Positions 10,521-22,559 of a stretch of 64,000 nucleotides of DNA are shown here, piece after piece. The position numbers and the translations under genes were made by a program. The first letter of the stretch is position 1, and every line of letters begins with the position of its first letter. The DNA is from Hysterangium stoloniferum (Eukaryota > Basidiomycota > Agaricomycetes > Hysterangiales > Hysterangiaceae): the NCBI GenBank assembly GCA_015178975.1, contig WHVD01000001.1:3410001-3474000 (forward strand), in the 5' to 3' direction. Under the pieces are notes generated by a model, which saw nothing but the letters and a program-made list of their open reading frames with translations, had not been told where the DNA came from and did not search any database.

Positions 10521-12277
10521 GTTGTTGTGGCTGCAAGCAAAGCGGCAGATTTTTGGTGGAGTTCAAACTCCGCGTTTAGTGTAATACACGGTCTCCTGTT
10601 ATGAGCAAATTCCGTACTCCCCCAGAACTATCAATATCTTCACCGGCACGAGGAATTATAGAAATCAAAGTAACAAATAAAAGGTTTTTGGAAAAAGGAC
10701 CTAAGGTCATCCCATACCTTGTTGATCTTAGCCTAATATATTCCTTTATTTACGGAATGGTTGCAGTTTGTTCTTCTTATCCATGATTTCAGAAATGCTC
10801 ATACCACTTAAGTATAAATCATCAGAAAATCGTTTAGGGTTATATACCGTCATAATACTGTTAACGTTCTATCTGTATAGTAAAGCTACCCAAGTATTAT
10901 ATGGTATGATGTTTCAGACTGCAATTCGGAGCATCTCATTGACGCAGGGCAGAATCTGTTAGAGTCATATCAGGCTACGGCATTCAGTTGGAAACTCACC
11001 GTGGATTTCAGCCACCCCTCCTTCCGATTATTCATTTTACGTCGACACGACGATTTGTCCCGTCACGGTTCATCCAAGATGTGGTAATAAATGAGGGCCT
11101 CAGCCGGTGGAACGTCCGGTATTACATTTGTATAATCAAGGACACGGGGAGACAAGTAACGCTTGAAGTTGCCTTCGAAGTAAGTCGTTCTTACCCTTGC
11201 CAGGCATATACTGAGTGTACCAGAATCTTTTGCCCCGTCTCGCAGTTTTAGAAATTGTATATCACAAGATACAAGAATCCTTAAAACAAGGAACTGGACG
11301 GTAAGCTCGTTGTGTATCGGTTTGACAATTAATATATCTTCTGCAAAGCATATGCAATTGAATACCTTTCAAGCCAACCTGCCCTTTATGATACCGCGGG
11401 TCTACAAACTATTCCAAGTTGTCTGCCAACTCAGCGAACCTGATCCATGGTCAGGTCCTTCACGCCTGTGCCGCCACTGCGACCCTTTTATATTCCCAGG
11501 AGTGGGAATCCTTGAAGCCTTTCTGAACGTCGTACCCACCCGATAGAGCCCAATTTATTTCGTTGGGATTCAAGGATACGAATATTAAGATATCTCAAAG
11601 GGCCAGAGGCGTGATTTTCCGTGTATCTGGAGATCACTTGCCAGACCCTCAAGGATACCTTCCGGCATTCCTTTTCTTTCAGACATTAATATAATTTCTC
11701 TTCGTGATTATTCTATTAATAGTAGTACAGTACAAGCATATTTTATGAACAGTGCGGGCCGAAAGACTCAGTGGTTCAACTACAAAATTCAAGAAATATT
11801 CACTCATCACTGTGGCCAGATAGGAAGTAAATTGATGAGTAAACGCAAGTAACTACTACAAAACAGCTGCAATAGCTGTCGTATAGTAACAAAGCATGAC
11901 GGATCTCGCTTCCCACGTTGAGAATAATGGGTGATTACTGCTCGTAAAGCTATCGAATATTCTGACATGGTTTTCTTGCGCGGGTTTGTAAAACTGGCGA
12001 AATCGATATGGGTAGTTCCAGGTAAGTACTGTCCTGGGCCGCAAGCAACTTGAATATCTGGCGGACTCAGTCTGAATTGTAGATTCCCACGTTTCTGTAG
12101 GGCCGGGGCCTTGTTGCACTCCGTTCCTAGTTGCGACACCCCATCGTTATTACTTAGTTCTGAGACCTATTCAGGTTTTAAGGGAGTCGTCTAATTACTT
12201 CTTGGAAAGCATAGTATTCAAATCACTCGGATAAATTGCCTATAGCTGCAGTGATCTAGAGCCTCTAGGATCACACG
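10521..12277. other. Intergenic region with a possible unrecognised small gene
   Basis: This 1.75-kb gap holds no gene I recognise. Two plus-strand stretches look mildly protein-like: 10988-11251 (contains WNVRYYICIIKDTGRQVTLE) and 11310-11546 (contains FMIPRVYKLFQVVCQLSE and ends ILEAFLNVVPTR before TAG). GT and AG sites exist between them, so a spliced small gene or a decayed gene is possible. The CCT6 promoter is expected in the first few hundred bases and that of the PLP enzyme in the last. Confidence 0.3.
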
Positions 12278-14585
12278 ATGAGATTATGGTCTATACCCGA
12301 TTCGATATCCATCCTAATCCCTCGGTCTAGGTCAGTTTCCTTGATATTAGGGGTTTTCATCGGAATATCTGTATCCTTATCTTCTTCATCTTTGGCACGC
12401 TATTTGCGTCGGAAACGCGAGGAGAGGCACGACCACCATTTCGCTGAAGACAGAATTGAAAGTCCAATTAAGCTACGCAGTGACGAAATTCTTCGAGACG
12501 GTGTGATAGGACTCATAGGTGAATGAGAACAAACAGTGTGTTGTTTAGCTGTGTTCATATATTTTGTAATTCGTATAGGGAATACACCCTTGATTAGAAT
12601 AAACTCTTTGAGCAACGCCTTAGGTGTCGAAATTTTGGTGAGCCGCCAGAAAGACGTCCAATGTTGAGTAATTTTTCTTATGGATATGTAGGGTAAAGCG
12701 GAGGTTAGAAAATGATGAACAATCTACTATTTGTAAAAGATCTCATTTTGAACGAAAGTTTCTGAATCCCGGAGGCAGCGTTAAGGACCGTGTGGCGTTA
12801 CGTAGTAAGTGCTGAAAACGCAATGCCTACGAATGCGACATGGTTGATTGTTTACAACAGTGATTGACGATGCCGAACGACAAGGTCTTTTATACCCATA
12901 TACCGGTTCATGTATATTCGAAGGCACAGTAGGATCCACGGGAATATCGATTGCCACACTAGCGCGTGCAAGGTAGGAGGCGTACAAAATAATGAATCAT
13001 TAAATATTAACACTGGCTTCGAAGGGGATACAATACCAGTGCGTCGGAACAATAATACCTTTTTCTGACATCAAAATAATGCTATTACAGCCATAATAAT
13101 GCCAGACGATGTGGCCGAGGAAAAGGCCAAAAATCTTTTGGCATTGGGCGCAAAAGTCGAGAAAGTCCGTCCAGCTAGTATAGTCGATAAAAAACAGGTG
13201 TGTTATAAGATATATTTTTCCTACATCATGAATGCTTATTGAACCATGGCGAAACAGTTTGTCGTACGTCTCCACCTGTAAACATGTCGTAGCGCCGCTG
13301 GCTAGAACTTAATCTCAGAACTTGGCCAAACAACGCGCTTGGGAATACGGACGCACAGGTATGAATGACATAATTACTCAAGACGATACGATAACGACAA
13401 CCGGCGCCTCAGAAGAAGTTCTAAGCAGCAATGCGGGGAGTCCGTATCGGGAAGAAACCCTAAAATTGAAGCCTCGAGGATTCTTCGCCGATCAATTCGA
13501 GGTGAAGCATTATTTTTTCTGAAGAGTCTCTTTTCCGACTATTTTACACCTCCCCGGGTCTGGCAGAGTAAAAGTAATTATAGTGCCCATTTTGAAGGCA
13601 CTGGTCCTGAAATCTGGAGACAAACAAACGGGAGGCTGCACGCGTTCGTAGCAGGCGCAGGTACGTGTCTACTTGTCCGGCCTATCACCCTCTATTATTA
13701 CTAATTAGAAACACGCCCCAGGAACTGGCGGAACCATCGCTGGCACCGGACAATTCTTGAAGAGCATGGATGAAAATATCCTTATTGCGTTGGCCGATCC
13801 CGAAGGCTCCGGACTATACAACAAGGTCTGCATTATCTACCTATCTAGATGGCTAAACAATTCTCCATTGAATATTTTCGCCAGGTGAAATACGGCGTAA
13901 TGTTCGATCGGAAGGAGAGTGAAGGTACCAAAAGAAGGCATCAAGTTAAGCTGCTTGGCATTAATTAAACATCTAGACTGACACGCCCCCCATGGCGATG
14001 AATAGGTTGACACGGTTGTTGAAGGAATGTGAGAATAATGTAATACATCTGCATTGTAATGTTACTGACAAGACTGTTTAGTGGAATTAATCGTTTGACT
14101 AATAATTTCGAAATGGCTATCCCTGTAATTAAGGACGCGTTCCGTATCATGGACAGCGAAGCCGTGGCAATGTCACGGTATCTCGTTTTAAACGATGGTC
14201 TATTTCTTGGCTCTAGTAGTGCATGCAATCTTGTGGCATGCATTAAGCTGGTCAAGAAACTCCGGTGGAAAGAGGGTCAGACTGTGGTCACCATTCTGTA
14301 AGTCCCCCGATCGATCGATTATGTACGGTCGGATCTTTACTTGGATATATATACAGTTGTGATTCTGGGACGCGACATTATTCAAAAGTGAGAATTTGCT
14401 CTCTTAGTTTGCTTGCTGTTAAAGTCATATCGTATTCCGTTTTTGTCCAGTTTTGGTAACTGCAAAAGTTTCTTTCCTTCTTAGGCCTAGTATTAATTGT
14501 TGCAAATAGGAACGATGAATATCTAACAACAGCCAACATTGCAGCCGATGAGTCAATTATCACAGAGATGTTAGAGAGTATATAG
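12278..14585 (+). CDS. Cysteine synthase-like PLP enzyme (fold type II) with N-terminal membrane anchor
   Basis: The product resembles the fungal second cysteine synthase / cystathionine beta-synthase-like group, which uses pyridoxal phosphate for beta-replacement on O-acetylserine or serine. A hydrophobic stretch near residues 20-45 (VSLILGVFIGISVSLSSSSLA) followed by RRKREER predicts a membrane anchor or mitochondrial outer-membrane signal. Next come GLIGNTPLIRI, NPGGSVKDRVALR (the Lys forms the Schiff base), a GTVGSTGIS segment, IIMPDDVAEEKAKNL, the PLP phosphate loop GAGTGGTIAGTGQF, ADPEGSGLYN, and SSSACNLVACIKL (Ser near the pyridine nitrogen). The gene has many introns; the ATG chosen at 12278 gives the anchor in frame. 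There is no CBS (Bateman) domain, so it is not a full cystathionine beta-synthase. It converges with ADA2, leaving 137 bp between stops. Confidence 0.85.
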
Positions 14586-14722
14586 TGACACAATCTTGCT
14601 ATATTAAACAATACATACATCAAAATATGAATTATAATGATGGTTAATGCAATAGTATACAATGCTAGGAATGGTTCGGGGCCAATGACGACAGTCTCAA
14701 ATAAATGGAATACGAAACGTAG

Positions 14723-17155
14723 TCAGCTATGTTGTATGGAGGCCGACGTTGGCCAGTTCGAGGAATTAGAAGGCGGAGCTATTGATGTAAGGGACTTTGT
14801 GGGAGACTCGGCTGGTTCACTTTGAACTGCAAAGGACGTCGGCATCTTGTCTGCCGACGCCACAGGCACAGGAAGAGCGGACGGACCGGTATGCAAACTG
14901 CCAAAACGTCATTCAGTAGCGATTCAATACATACATAACATAGAAACAGTTCAACGCACCCTGTCAATGGAACATTCATCGGTGGCTCGTCTGGCACGCG
15001 CAATACTCCTGCTTGAATGAGGAAGTCCCATACACGACTGGTTTTGTTAACATCGATCTTAACGAGCTCACGTGCCTCTCTGCGCCGCAATTTCCCTCCT
15101 CGTCTGGCGAACTCACGTACAAGCGTTTCTTTAATGACAAGATAAGCTTTGGGTAATATGCGCAAGTGGGAACACAGCGTTTGTTCAGCCGGGGTGAGAA
15201 GATGAAGTGATGGGGCGTTAGCAAGATTAAGCGGAGCGACTACAAACACTGTAAGTAAATGAACGTGGAGTACGAGCAACTTTGATGACAGACCTAGCCT
15301 TCGACTAGAGGGTCCCGCTTTCGGTGGTTCGGGATCTCGGCTTCTTCTTGATTCTGATTCCCCATTTGTCAAAACATCCGGCGGGAACGACGCGCGTGAG
15401 CCTTGTCGATGAAGATGACTTGTTCGATCCATCGACTGATCGCGTTGAGCACTAGGATTGGCCTTTTTCGCGTTCTGGGAACACCGAGTGAGATCTCAAA
15501 GTATAATAACAGTCAAGAGGAAGGCATACACGCTGGTATAATTCTGTCTCATACTTTTCCACTTCTGCAGATGTTGATATCCCAAGACGTCGATAATGTT
15601 GAAGTTCTTGTATTCGTCTTCGCAAAGCGGACTCGTCTAAGAACAGGCACTAAGAGATAGAAAGAAGGAGGCAATGACAATGACTTACACAGCATTCCAT
15701 TAACGAATTCATCGTAGTCTTCGACGGTCTGAAGTTTTGCGTATGGTCGAAATTTGTGTACAAACTCTCGTTCTTCCTTTCCTCGCTTCTTATCTGCCGC
15801 CGCCATCTTGAGGTGTTGCCCATTAAACTATTATAAAGCGACAATGGGTGGTCCGTACATACCTTTTTATAGTCGAGTAGTCCACGCTGGAACATGAAGG
15901 CCTTCGCTTCATGCCGTCGCGCTACGTGTTGATAGTACATCTCTAAAAAAGATAATTTGAAGCGAATAGACTCTGGTGTCTCCATGGGCAGTAAAGGTGT
16001 TGTGGAATCCTCAACGGGTTCTGGTTCGACAGGTGTAGCAGTCTCCGATGTTCCTCGAGCATCCTCATCGGCCTGTAGTTTGAGCTTGGCGTGACCATTG
16101 GCATGGCCATGACCATTGACGCCATTCAACAACGGTTTGCCATTTGACTGGACACCATTACCCATACTCTCGGAGCGTTTGCGTTTAGTTCCCCTTTCTT
16201 TTCTTGTTTCTTCCCATCGTTTCCTCGCCTTTACGTCCACGTCATTTTCATCTTCTAGTATTTCATCACCACCATAGTCCGCGACGAGGCCAAATTCTAG
16301 GTCTTTGATAGAATCTTCGGCCTCATTATCGAGCTCATGCTCGAACTCAAGTCGACCAGGAAGATATGTCGCAATTTCATGTACTCCGGGTCCCGAGACG
16401 GGCGCTTGTTTGGGAGCCAAGTTAGTACCTGTCGCAAGCGTGCTGGAAAGGGCCTCTATTCGACGTTTTTTGCGAGCCTGGAATTCGGCAGGGGTTACAT
16501 CAAATGACAAATCCATACGCTGCAAATGACCCCATGAGCTGCCAAAAACACAAAACTTGATAGGGAAACACAGACCGGTAAAGGGTATTCTGTTGAGTTG
16601 ATATAGACGTCGATGTAATGTCGTTCCACCTCATCTTTGGTCCTGGTTCCGACATGTTCCGCCACAGCAGACCAGTTACCCAACCCTTGGGAGGATAGGC
16701 CTTCGATAAGTAGAAGCTCCCTGTGAAAAGAATGAAAAACTCGTTCAGTTGATCACGCAAAACTTACTCATCAGCGCCCCAATCTTCATCAAATATTGGA
16801 TAAGAGTATAATTCCTTATCACGTGATCATACAATCAGTATTAAAGACAAGCTGTTTCAAGTAACTTACAATGATCCGATAAGGGTGGGTTCTCTTATGT
16901 GTGCCAAATTCCGCTCCTTTCGTAAAACACCTAGGACAGATATCGACGCCCTCACCCGGTTCACATAGCGGGTCTGCACACTTGATCCTTACGGAATGCG
17001 TTAGATCACACTGGCACCCATCGCATTCCACTTGGAGTCTTGGTTCATTTATCGCTGCTGAAACAGGGTGAAATAAGCCAAATATGAGTGAAAATAAATA
17101 AATTGGCTATACCACTTTCATCCGGCACTGCCCGTTTACGATGAGTGATCGTCAT
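14723..17155 (-). CDS. ADA2: SAGA/ADA histone acetyltransferase complex adaptor Ada2
   Basis: Ada2 links the Gcn5 acetyltransferase to the SAGA and ADA coactivator complexes in the nucleus. The gene begins MTITHRKRAVPDES. A ZZ-type zinc finger follows (CDGCQCDLTHSVRIKCADP, then CPRC and two His in HKRTHPY). A SANT domain comes next (GNWSAVAEHVGTRTKDEVERHY), then the conserved MDLSFDVTPAEFQARKKRR region. The middle contains FRPYAKLQTVEDYDEFVNGM and an HRQGSR stretch. The C-terminal SWIRM domain includes LLTPAEQTLCSHLRILPKAYLVIKE and ends near WDFLIQAGVLRVP. After the SWIRM domain a short Ser/Pro-rich exon is predicted, ending in SIQHS at 14723; this last exon is less certain. Several introns are clear. 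An acidic and Lys/Arg-rich linker lies between SANT and the central region. Confidence 0.9.
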
Positions 17156-18023
17156 TTTCCCACGAGTTGTGAGGCGTTGAAATGATGTTCAAGAAAAAAC
17201 AAGGAGACCAGTTTCCTCGTTTCCAGACTCGTCAATAGGGTGGTTGTTGCGTACCAATATCAAAGCCGAACGTGAGAACCAGATCAAACGAGAGAGAGAG
17301 CGTTGAATAGCGAGGGAAGCCGGGAAAAGAGACGAGGAGCAGCAGACGGTTTTTTGGGAAGGAAGAAGTTGGGAAGGTATCCAGATAACAACTAGATTAG
17401 ATCTAAAAGTTGCTAGGAAGCTTCAGGATTGCGTTGCAGGGCTCTGTCTTCGCAAATTGTGGTTCGGAGCTCCCTGTATGAAAGCCACACAACAGCCGCG
17501 GTACCAAATTACGTAATATTATATTCTTTTGGTTCACTGGCTACTTACATGTGGTTCAAGGCTTTATTATGAATAGTGAACTTAGCACTAGACACGCTAA
17601 AGGCTGGTTTGTCAATATCAGAATATCAATGTTGCCTTCAAATCATGCCAGTGCCTATGAAAGTGTTGTGCTTTCATCCAGGATATTAGGAAGTTTCAAA
17701 GTTTTTTTCATTGAGAGGTATCTGAATGCCCTGAAAACTTCTTAGTGCCCAAAGATTTCTATAAGGTTTATGACACATAGTCAAGACTCAATCATTGTTC
17801 GGCAGATTGTATATTTTCCATGAATTTTAAAGGATACTCTAAGATCGAGAATGAGGCTCAGCGCTCGAAATTGAAGTTGAAAGCATTCAATGTAGAGCAG
17901 GGTGTTACAGTGCACAAGTGCTGGTCAAACAAACGACGCATTCTTGTAAATCTCGATCGTTCACAAACTCAATACAAATAAAAGTCCTGACTGTCAAACT
18001 ACTGGGATATCAAAACAAACCAC
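17156..18023. other. Intergenic: ADA2 promoter side and 3' side of the membrane-protein gene
   Basis: A GA-rich tract (AGAGAGAGAG near 17293) lies about 140 bp upstream of the ADA2 start. No gene is recognised; a 64-codon frame at 17551-17745 lacks any conserved feature. Confidence 0.4.
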
Positions 18024-19160
18024 TTAGACCTTCTCGTTTATGGAAGAGTAGCCGCCGCCACCAACAACACTCATCCTAGGTACGTCTGCTCCTTGTGCGG
18101 CGACAGGGTAAGGGTAGAAATAAGCACCTGCTCGTGCGGAGATTAAGCACAGATATAATATAACTCATTAACCGGAACGAACCTTGGGCTTCTTCAGCTT
18201 TACCAATATAAGCAGGTAAATATGCATCCGGATGGAACGAAGTGATGGGGGCTGTAGGCGGCGTCGTGATGGTGAGTATGGTTTGCGTCGTAAATATACC
18301 CGGAGTGTTGATAGACCACTTGGGCACAAAAGAGGACAATGACGAGCGTGCAGCATCAGCGGCGGAATAAGATGCCAGCAATGCCCGTACGCGTCGGTTC
18401 CCCTTAGCCAAATGAATCAGTAAAAGAAGTCGATTGCACTGGTTGTACTCACAATAGTCTTCCATATGTATATGGGTGCCCAACAGATCGCCAGAGCAGC
18501 GAAAAACATAAGAAGCCCGATCAAGCGAGCAACCATGCTTTTGGAGTTCTCGTTCGGGGCATTTCCGTAAATTGCAACGAAAATAGGTTGATAAGCGAGC
18601 AAAGGTATAAGTGTTATCCTACGGTTGCATCAGCGGAAAATTCAGGGATGGTGGGACAGATGAAAGGGCGTACCCTATGGACAGGACAAGCCAAACACGC
18701 TCAAAAATAGGTTTATAATACCGAGAGGCGAGTCTGGTCAGTGCTGGCACCCGAATAGCCCAATCATCCGCCGCGATCTAGGTGTATTGTGAGCCAAGGA
18801 ACGAGATCTCGTGCAATACAATCCGAATTAAGCATTGATGCCAGAAATCATTTCAAGAACCCACAGATGTGGCAACGCAAATATACACTGACGCCACATA
18901 ACATGGCCGGCATTTAGGTTTGGGGAGGGTTCAATTGATCGAAGATGCGGATCAAGGTCGTAACGACTATGACAAGTACAATAGAATGAAGAGTCACTCA
19001 CGTGTCCACTGAGCTCGAAGGGTACAGGCGGGGTTGGGAACTTTGGAGAAAGATACTGTAACAAGAAAGGCGTATGAGTGAACAAACAGCAGAGCTTCTG
19101 AATTAAACCAACAATGGTAACTGTTCCATTTTGACGTTCTGCAACATGGGGATTGAACAT
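18024..19160 (-). CDS. Multi-pass membrane protein of unknown function, basidiomycete-type
   Basis: The start MFNPHVAERQNGTVTIVGLIQK is followed, after an intron, by YLSPKFPTPPVPFELSGH. Further exons give DDWAIRVPALTRLASRYYKPIFERVW, then a hydrophobic segment (ITLIPLLAYQPIFVAIYG) and another (LIGLLMFFAALAICWAPIYIWKTI). A Ser/Ala-rich, partly polar stretch follows (VPKWSINTPGIFTTQTILTI) with SFHPDAYLPAYI, and the tail ends GGGGYSSINEKV. At least two to three transmembrane helices are predicted. The order of the small central exons between 18840 and 19000 is not fully resolved. I recognise no functional domain. Splicing, normal CpG content and the patterned hydrophobic segments support a real gene. 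Confidence 0.7.
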
Positions 19161-20538
19161 GATTAAAATGGAACTTGTCGGGTCTTCAAGACGTCAAGGC
19201 AAGGGCTGAATTGAAAGAAAAATGTTGGCGACCTGCGACAAATGAAATGCACGAGCCTGTCGAGCAGCAAGGTGAAGGTAGAGAGAAAAGAATGGTGGAG
19301 GTTGTCAAAGGCAACGTTGAGAGCTTTGACGCTGGAAAAAGACCATAAGCAGTTGGCTATTTCTGATTGTGAGCTTCCTGCCATCAACCTTCATCACAGC
19401 CCTTTGTCAGCTTCCGTGTCACTGATGCCTGGCTCAGGCAAGTTATCTCAGATGTCAAAGACCGCTTGTACATTGTAAAGCCTGTCAACGATCGTCATAT
19501 ACGTGTAAAATGGGCCTCGTTCTTTCAGTTGCATTACAGTTCAAGTCAGTGCACGACGTAGCATCCGAGTTCTTATAACAACTTCAGCGTCTTGACAGAC
19601 TAGACGCTGTCATTAACATCAGGGAAGTTCATTGAAACTAAATATCAAGTCCTCTCTATGATAAAACTATTCACCCGTCCTTGATCTGATAACGCACCAA
19701 AATCAATAACCGCAGTGCCCAATGGCTGTGACTATCTTGGGGACTAGCACATCACATCGCATCCGCGGCAGATACTCTGTTCTCCAGAAAAGGCTGAGAT
19801 ATGATCTACTATGTGCTACCGCGACACCCTGCCAGAATTTTCATTGGCATTGGGGCCTCGCTATTTCTTTGGGCGATGTCGCGGGCCCTACAAGCTCATA
19901 CACGTGTCTCGAAAGGTGTCCTGTCGCTGTAAAGTTTTTCGGAAGACGATATCGATGATTAGTGGCTGCCAAATTTTTGCTCTTAAAAAAGTTACATCAG
20001 GACCCCAGGCGTCTTCTGTCAATCCATCGTTTAAAATTCTATCTCTCTCCTTTGAAAGCGGATTTCAGATCTACTGTCGAAGGTAATCTGCTTCCATATC
20101 TCTTCATATCTCTTGTGGCTGCCCGTTCCGAATCGGAAGTTTCGTTGAATAGACTGTATACAGACCATTCGTATCGGGCAACTATTACGTTGACTGTGGT
20201 AATGAAAAGCATTCGGAACTCGTTTACGAGTTTATATAGGTCTCTCCTAATAGTTGATCGGCCAAATCTCAGAACCTGGGAAACAGTAATTATTGTATTA
20301 TCATACTGAGTCATAGCATATATCGAAGTACTATATCATTTATTAATATTGGTGAGTGAAGAGCCGATTAGGTAAACCATAAAGAAAAGAAGTCGCATTG
20401 GAAAGCAAATAAAAACATGGCCGGCAAAAATACAAGGGATCAGTGTTCAAGATACAGTTGAACGGATGAAAGCCAACGCTCATCTAAAGCAGGAGAATGC
20501 TTTTAGCCATAGTTGGGTGATAAGTGATATCGGAACTC
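19161..20538. other. Intergenic, nothing recognised
   Basis: Both neighbours lie on the minus strand, so this holds the promoter of the membrane-protein gene (right after 19160) and the 3' end of the zinc-finger gene. Open frames at 19722-20309 overlap one another in different registers and show no conserved motif. Confidence 0.4.
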
Positions 20539-21468
20539 TCAATGACTGGGCCCTGCGTTCCTGTGGGTGAGCTGATGTCGCCGCATATTAGATGAAACGC
20601 TGAAAGTTTTGCCACAGTCCGGGCACACATGAGCTGGGAGAAAATGCCATCAATACGGTATCAAACGTGAACACTTGCGCCTTGCTTACGTTTTTCTCCA
20701 CTGTGAGTAGTAAGATGGTTCTACCGAATCGTCAAAATCGTAAGCTTACTTTCAAACAAGACATTTTTTCATGTAAAGACGTACTTTGAGCGTGCTTAAT
20801 TTTTCAAACCGCCTATGGCACTCTGGGCAGATATGCTTACCCGTTGAAGTGGCAATGGCATCTTCTCGAGGAACCTGGGTGAAATCATCCCTGGCGGATG
20901 ATCGCTTATGAACAAGCCCAGCATTTGATGTGGATACAAAAACATCGTAGGAATGTCCTGGAGTGTTTGAACGTGGAGGCGGGTATTGCTGCCGCATGGG
21001 AGGTTGCGAGGACGATGCATGATATTGTCCAGATGCTTGAGGATATCGTTGAGAGGAACTATCGGGATATCTCTGGCTATGCATAGGGGGGAGATGGGGG
21101 CCGCTACCGGATTGGCGGGTGTGCTAGAAATGTTGTGCTTAGTGGCGAAATACGCGCCTCATCAATATCACTGACAGAATACTGCGGCTGTGGGCTCATA
21201 GTATATGAACGCTCCATGGGACGATGAGAATCATACCCGCTGGATACCGGTCTAACAGGTTGTTGAAGTACGTCTTAAATAATGAAATGAGAACGGATTG
21301 TCTGTGGACACTTTAAGAGTCATTACACTCACCTCCAACAACGTCATGAATCGGGGGTAAATTGGTGGAACGTCCACTGCGATGTGTGGTGCTGCTGCTT
21401 GTGTAGTAGTCTCCAGAGCTTCTGTACATGGAAAGGAATGGTTGAAATGTTGAGCATGGTGAAGGCAT
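20539..21468 (-). CDS. C2H2 zinc-finger protein (putative transcription factor), about 230 aa
   Basis: The spliced model starts MPSPCSTFQPFLSMYRSSG and has a long disordered N-terminal half rich in Ser, Gln, Pro and Tyr (RYPDSSSQRYPQASG, PMRQQYPPPRSNTP). Two tandem C2H2 fingers close the protein: CPECHRRFEKLSTLK joined across an intron to NHLTTHSGEK, then CPDCGKTFSVSSNMRRHQLTH, with a short tail RNAGPSH. The linker HSGEK fits the classical TGEKP-type linker between DNA-binding fingers. The third exon is joined with a 52-nt intron (GTCAGT to CTAG on the minus strand), which brings QYS into frame with HTRQSGSG; a 31-nt alternative was rejected. A nuclear DNA-binding regulator is likely; targets are unknown. 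Two C-terminal fingers after a disordered region is a common layout in Agaricomycetes. Confidence 0.8.
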
Positions 21469-22559
21469 GATGCGCAATATAAGCATTTCCTTACCCTGCC
21501 TCCTGACGACTTGACCCGTGCGGATACTCCCTGCTCATAGCCTTTGTGCTTTCTACGGCGCCGACAGATCTCGCCGCGCAGACAAGGAGAGGTGATGTGG
21601 ATGTCCGGAGATGTCTGCACAAGGCATAGCCACGCGAGGCATATATTTATATCAGCTCGCGGCGCTCTCACCCACCACGTTATATAGGCACCAACCTCAG
21701 GCCGGTACGTCTGGGGCGTGTTGTTAACTTAAGCCACTTGATCCGCAGCCAGGTGCGTGGCGCAAAGTTGGGCCCGTTCCAAGGGTGGGATGCAGTGAAA
21801 GATGATGGTTTTCAGGAGCGCAGAGAAACCGTCACTAAGAAGCGTCAGGGAGGTTTTACGAATAATTCCTACACGGTCGGATGACGCAAGACAGCTGACC
21901 TAGAGATAAAATTATGTAGCCCATAGAGCGCCAGGTTGAAATGAGATATGCACTTGGCCAAATAAGTGAAGACGCCTAGTGAAACCACTTTAAGTAAGGC
22001 TGGTCTACATCAGTAAATTGTAGTAGGCTGAAAATAATGCCATGTGGTATGGAATCTAATGGAGTGCGCCTCCTTCCGCCTCCCATTGATTGACATGAAT
22101 CGAACTTTATATAATCTAGCGAGCCTTTCGGAGTAGTATTGAATACCCATGTAGACTGGAATAATGAAGCTAGCCAGACTTGATAAAAATAAGAGTTATC
22201 ATAGATTGAAATGGCAGGTAGCCCATCTGAGCGGTAGCATCTCCTGGAACTAATCTTGGATTTTAAGCAAACAATACAGTCCATGAGATAGCGACGTTGC
22301 TGATGATATGGCACCGCTCAGACAACGGCCATCTTTCATACACCTCCAATCAAAACGTCCAACAGCGGCTAAGATGACCATCCTCTATCGATTCATCGCC
22401 ATGAACCTGAGAATTAGGATGTACTAGTGGAGATGCTTCGGGGACGATGTCCTCGTCAAAAGGGGACCAGGTGATATTCGACCCCCGCGGGCGCTTACAG
22501 CATTTTCACACTATCTGGTCTCTTCTACTAGCTGTGACTCTACAGGACATATAGGCAAA
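21469..22559. other. Divergent promoter region (C2H2 gene / NOG1)
   Basis: About 1.1 kb between two genes transcribed away from each other. No gene, RNA or repeat is recognised. Minus-strand frames at 21252-21671 and 21976-22314 show no conserved features; the first overlaps the real first exon of the zinc-finger gene in another register. Confidence 0.45.

Noticed and set aside
19722..20309. Three overlapping plus-strand frames between the membrane-protein and zinc-finger genes
   Set aside because: They overlap in different registers, show no shared conservation, and no splice model gives a known domain.
21072..21102. 31-nt intron in the C2H2 gene
   Set aside because: Too short for a fungal intron. 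A 52-nt GT-AG intron just upstream gives a better join, in frame with both sides.
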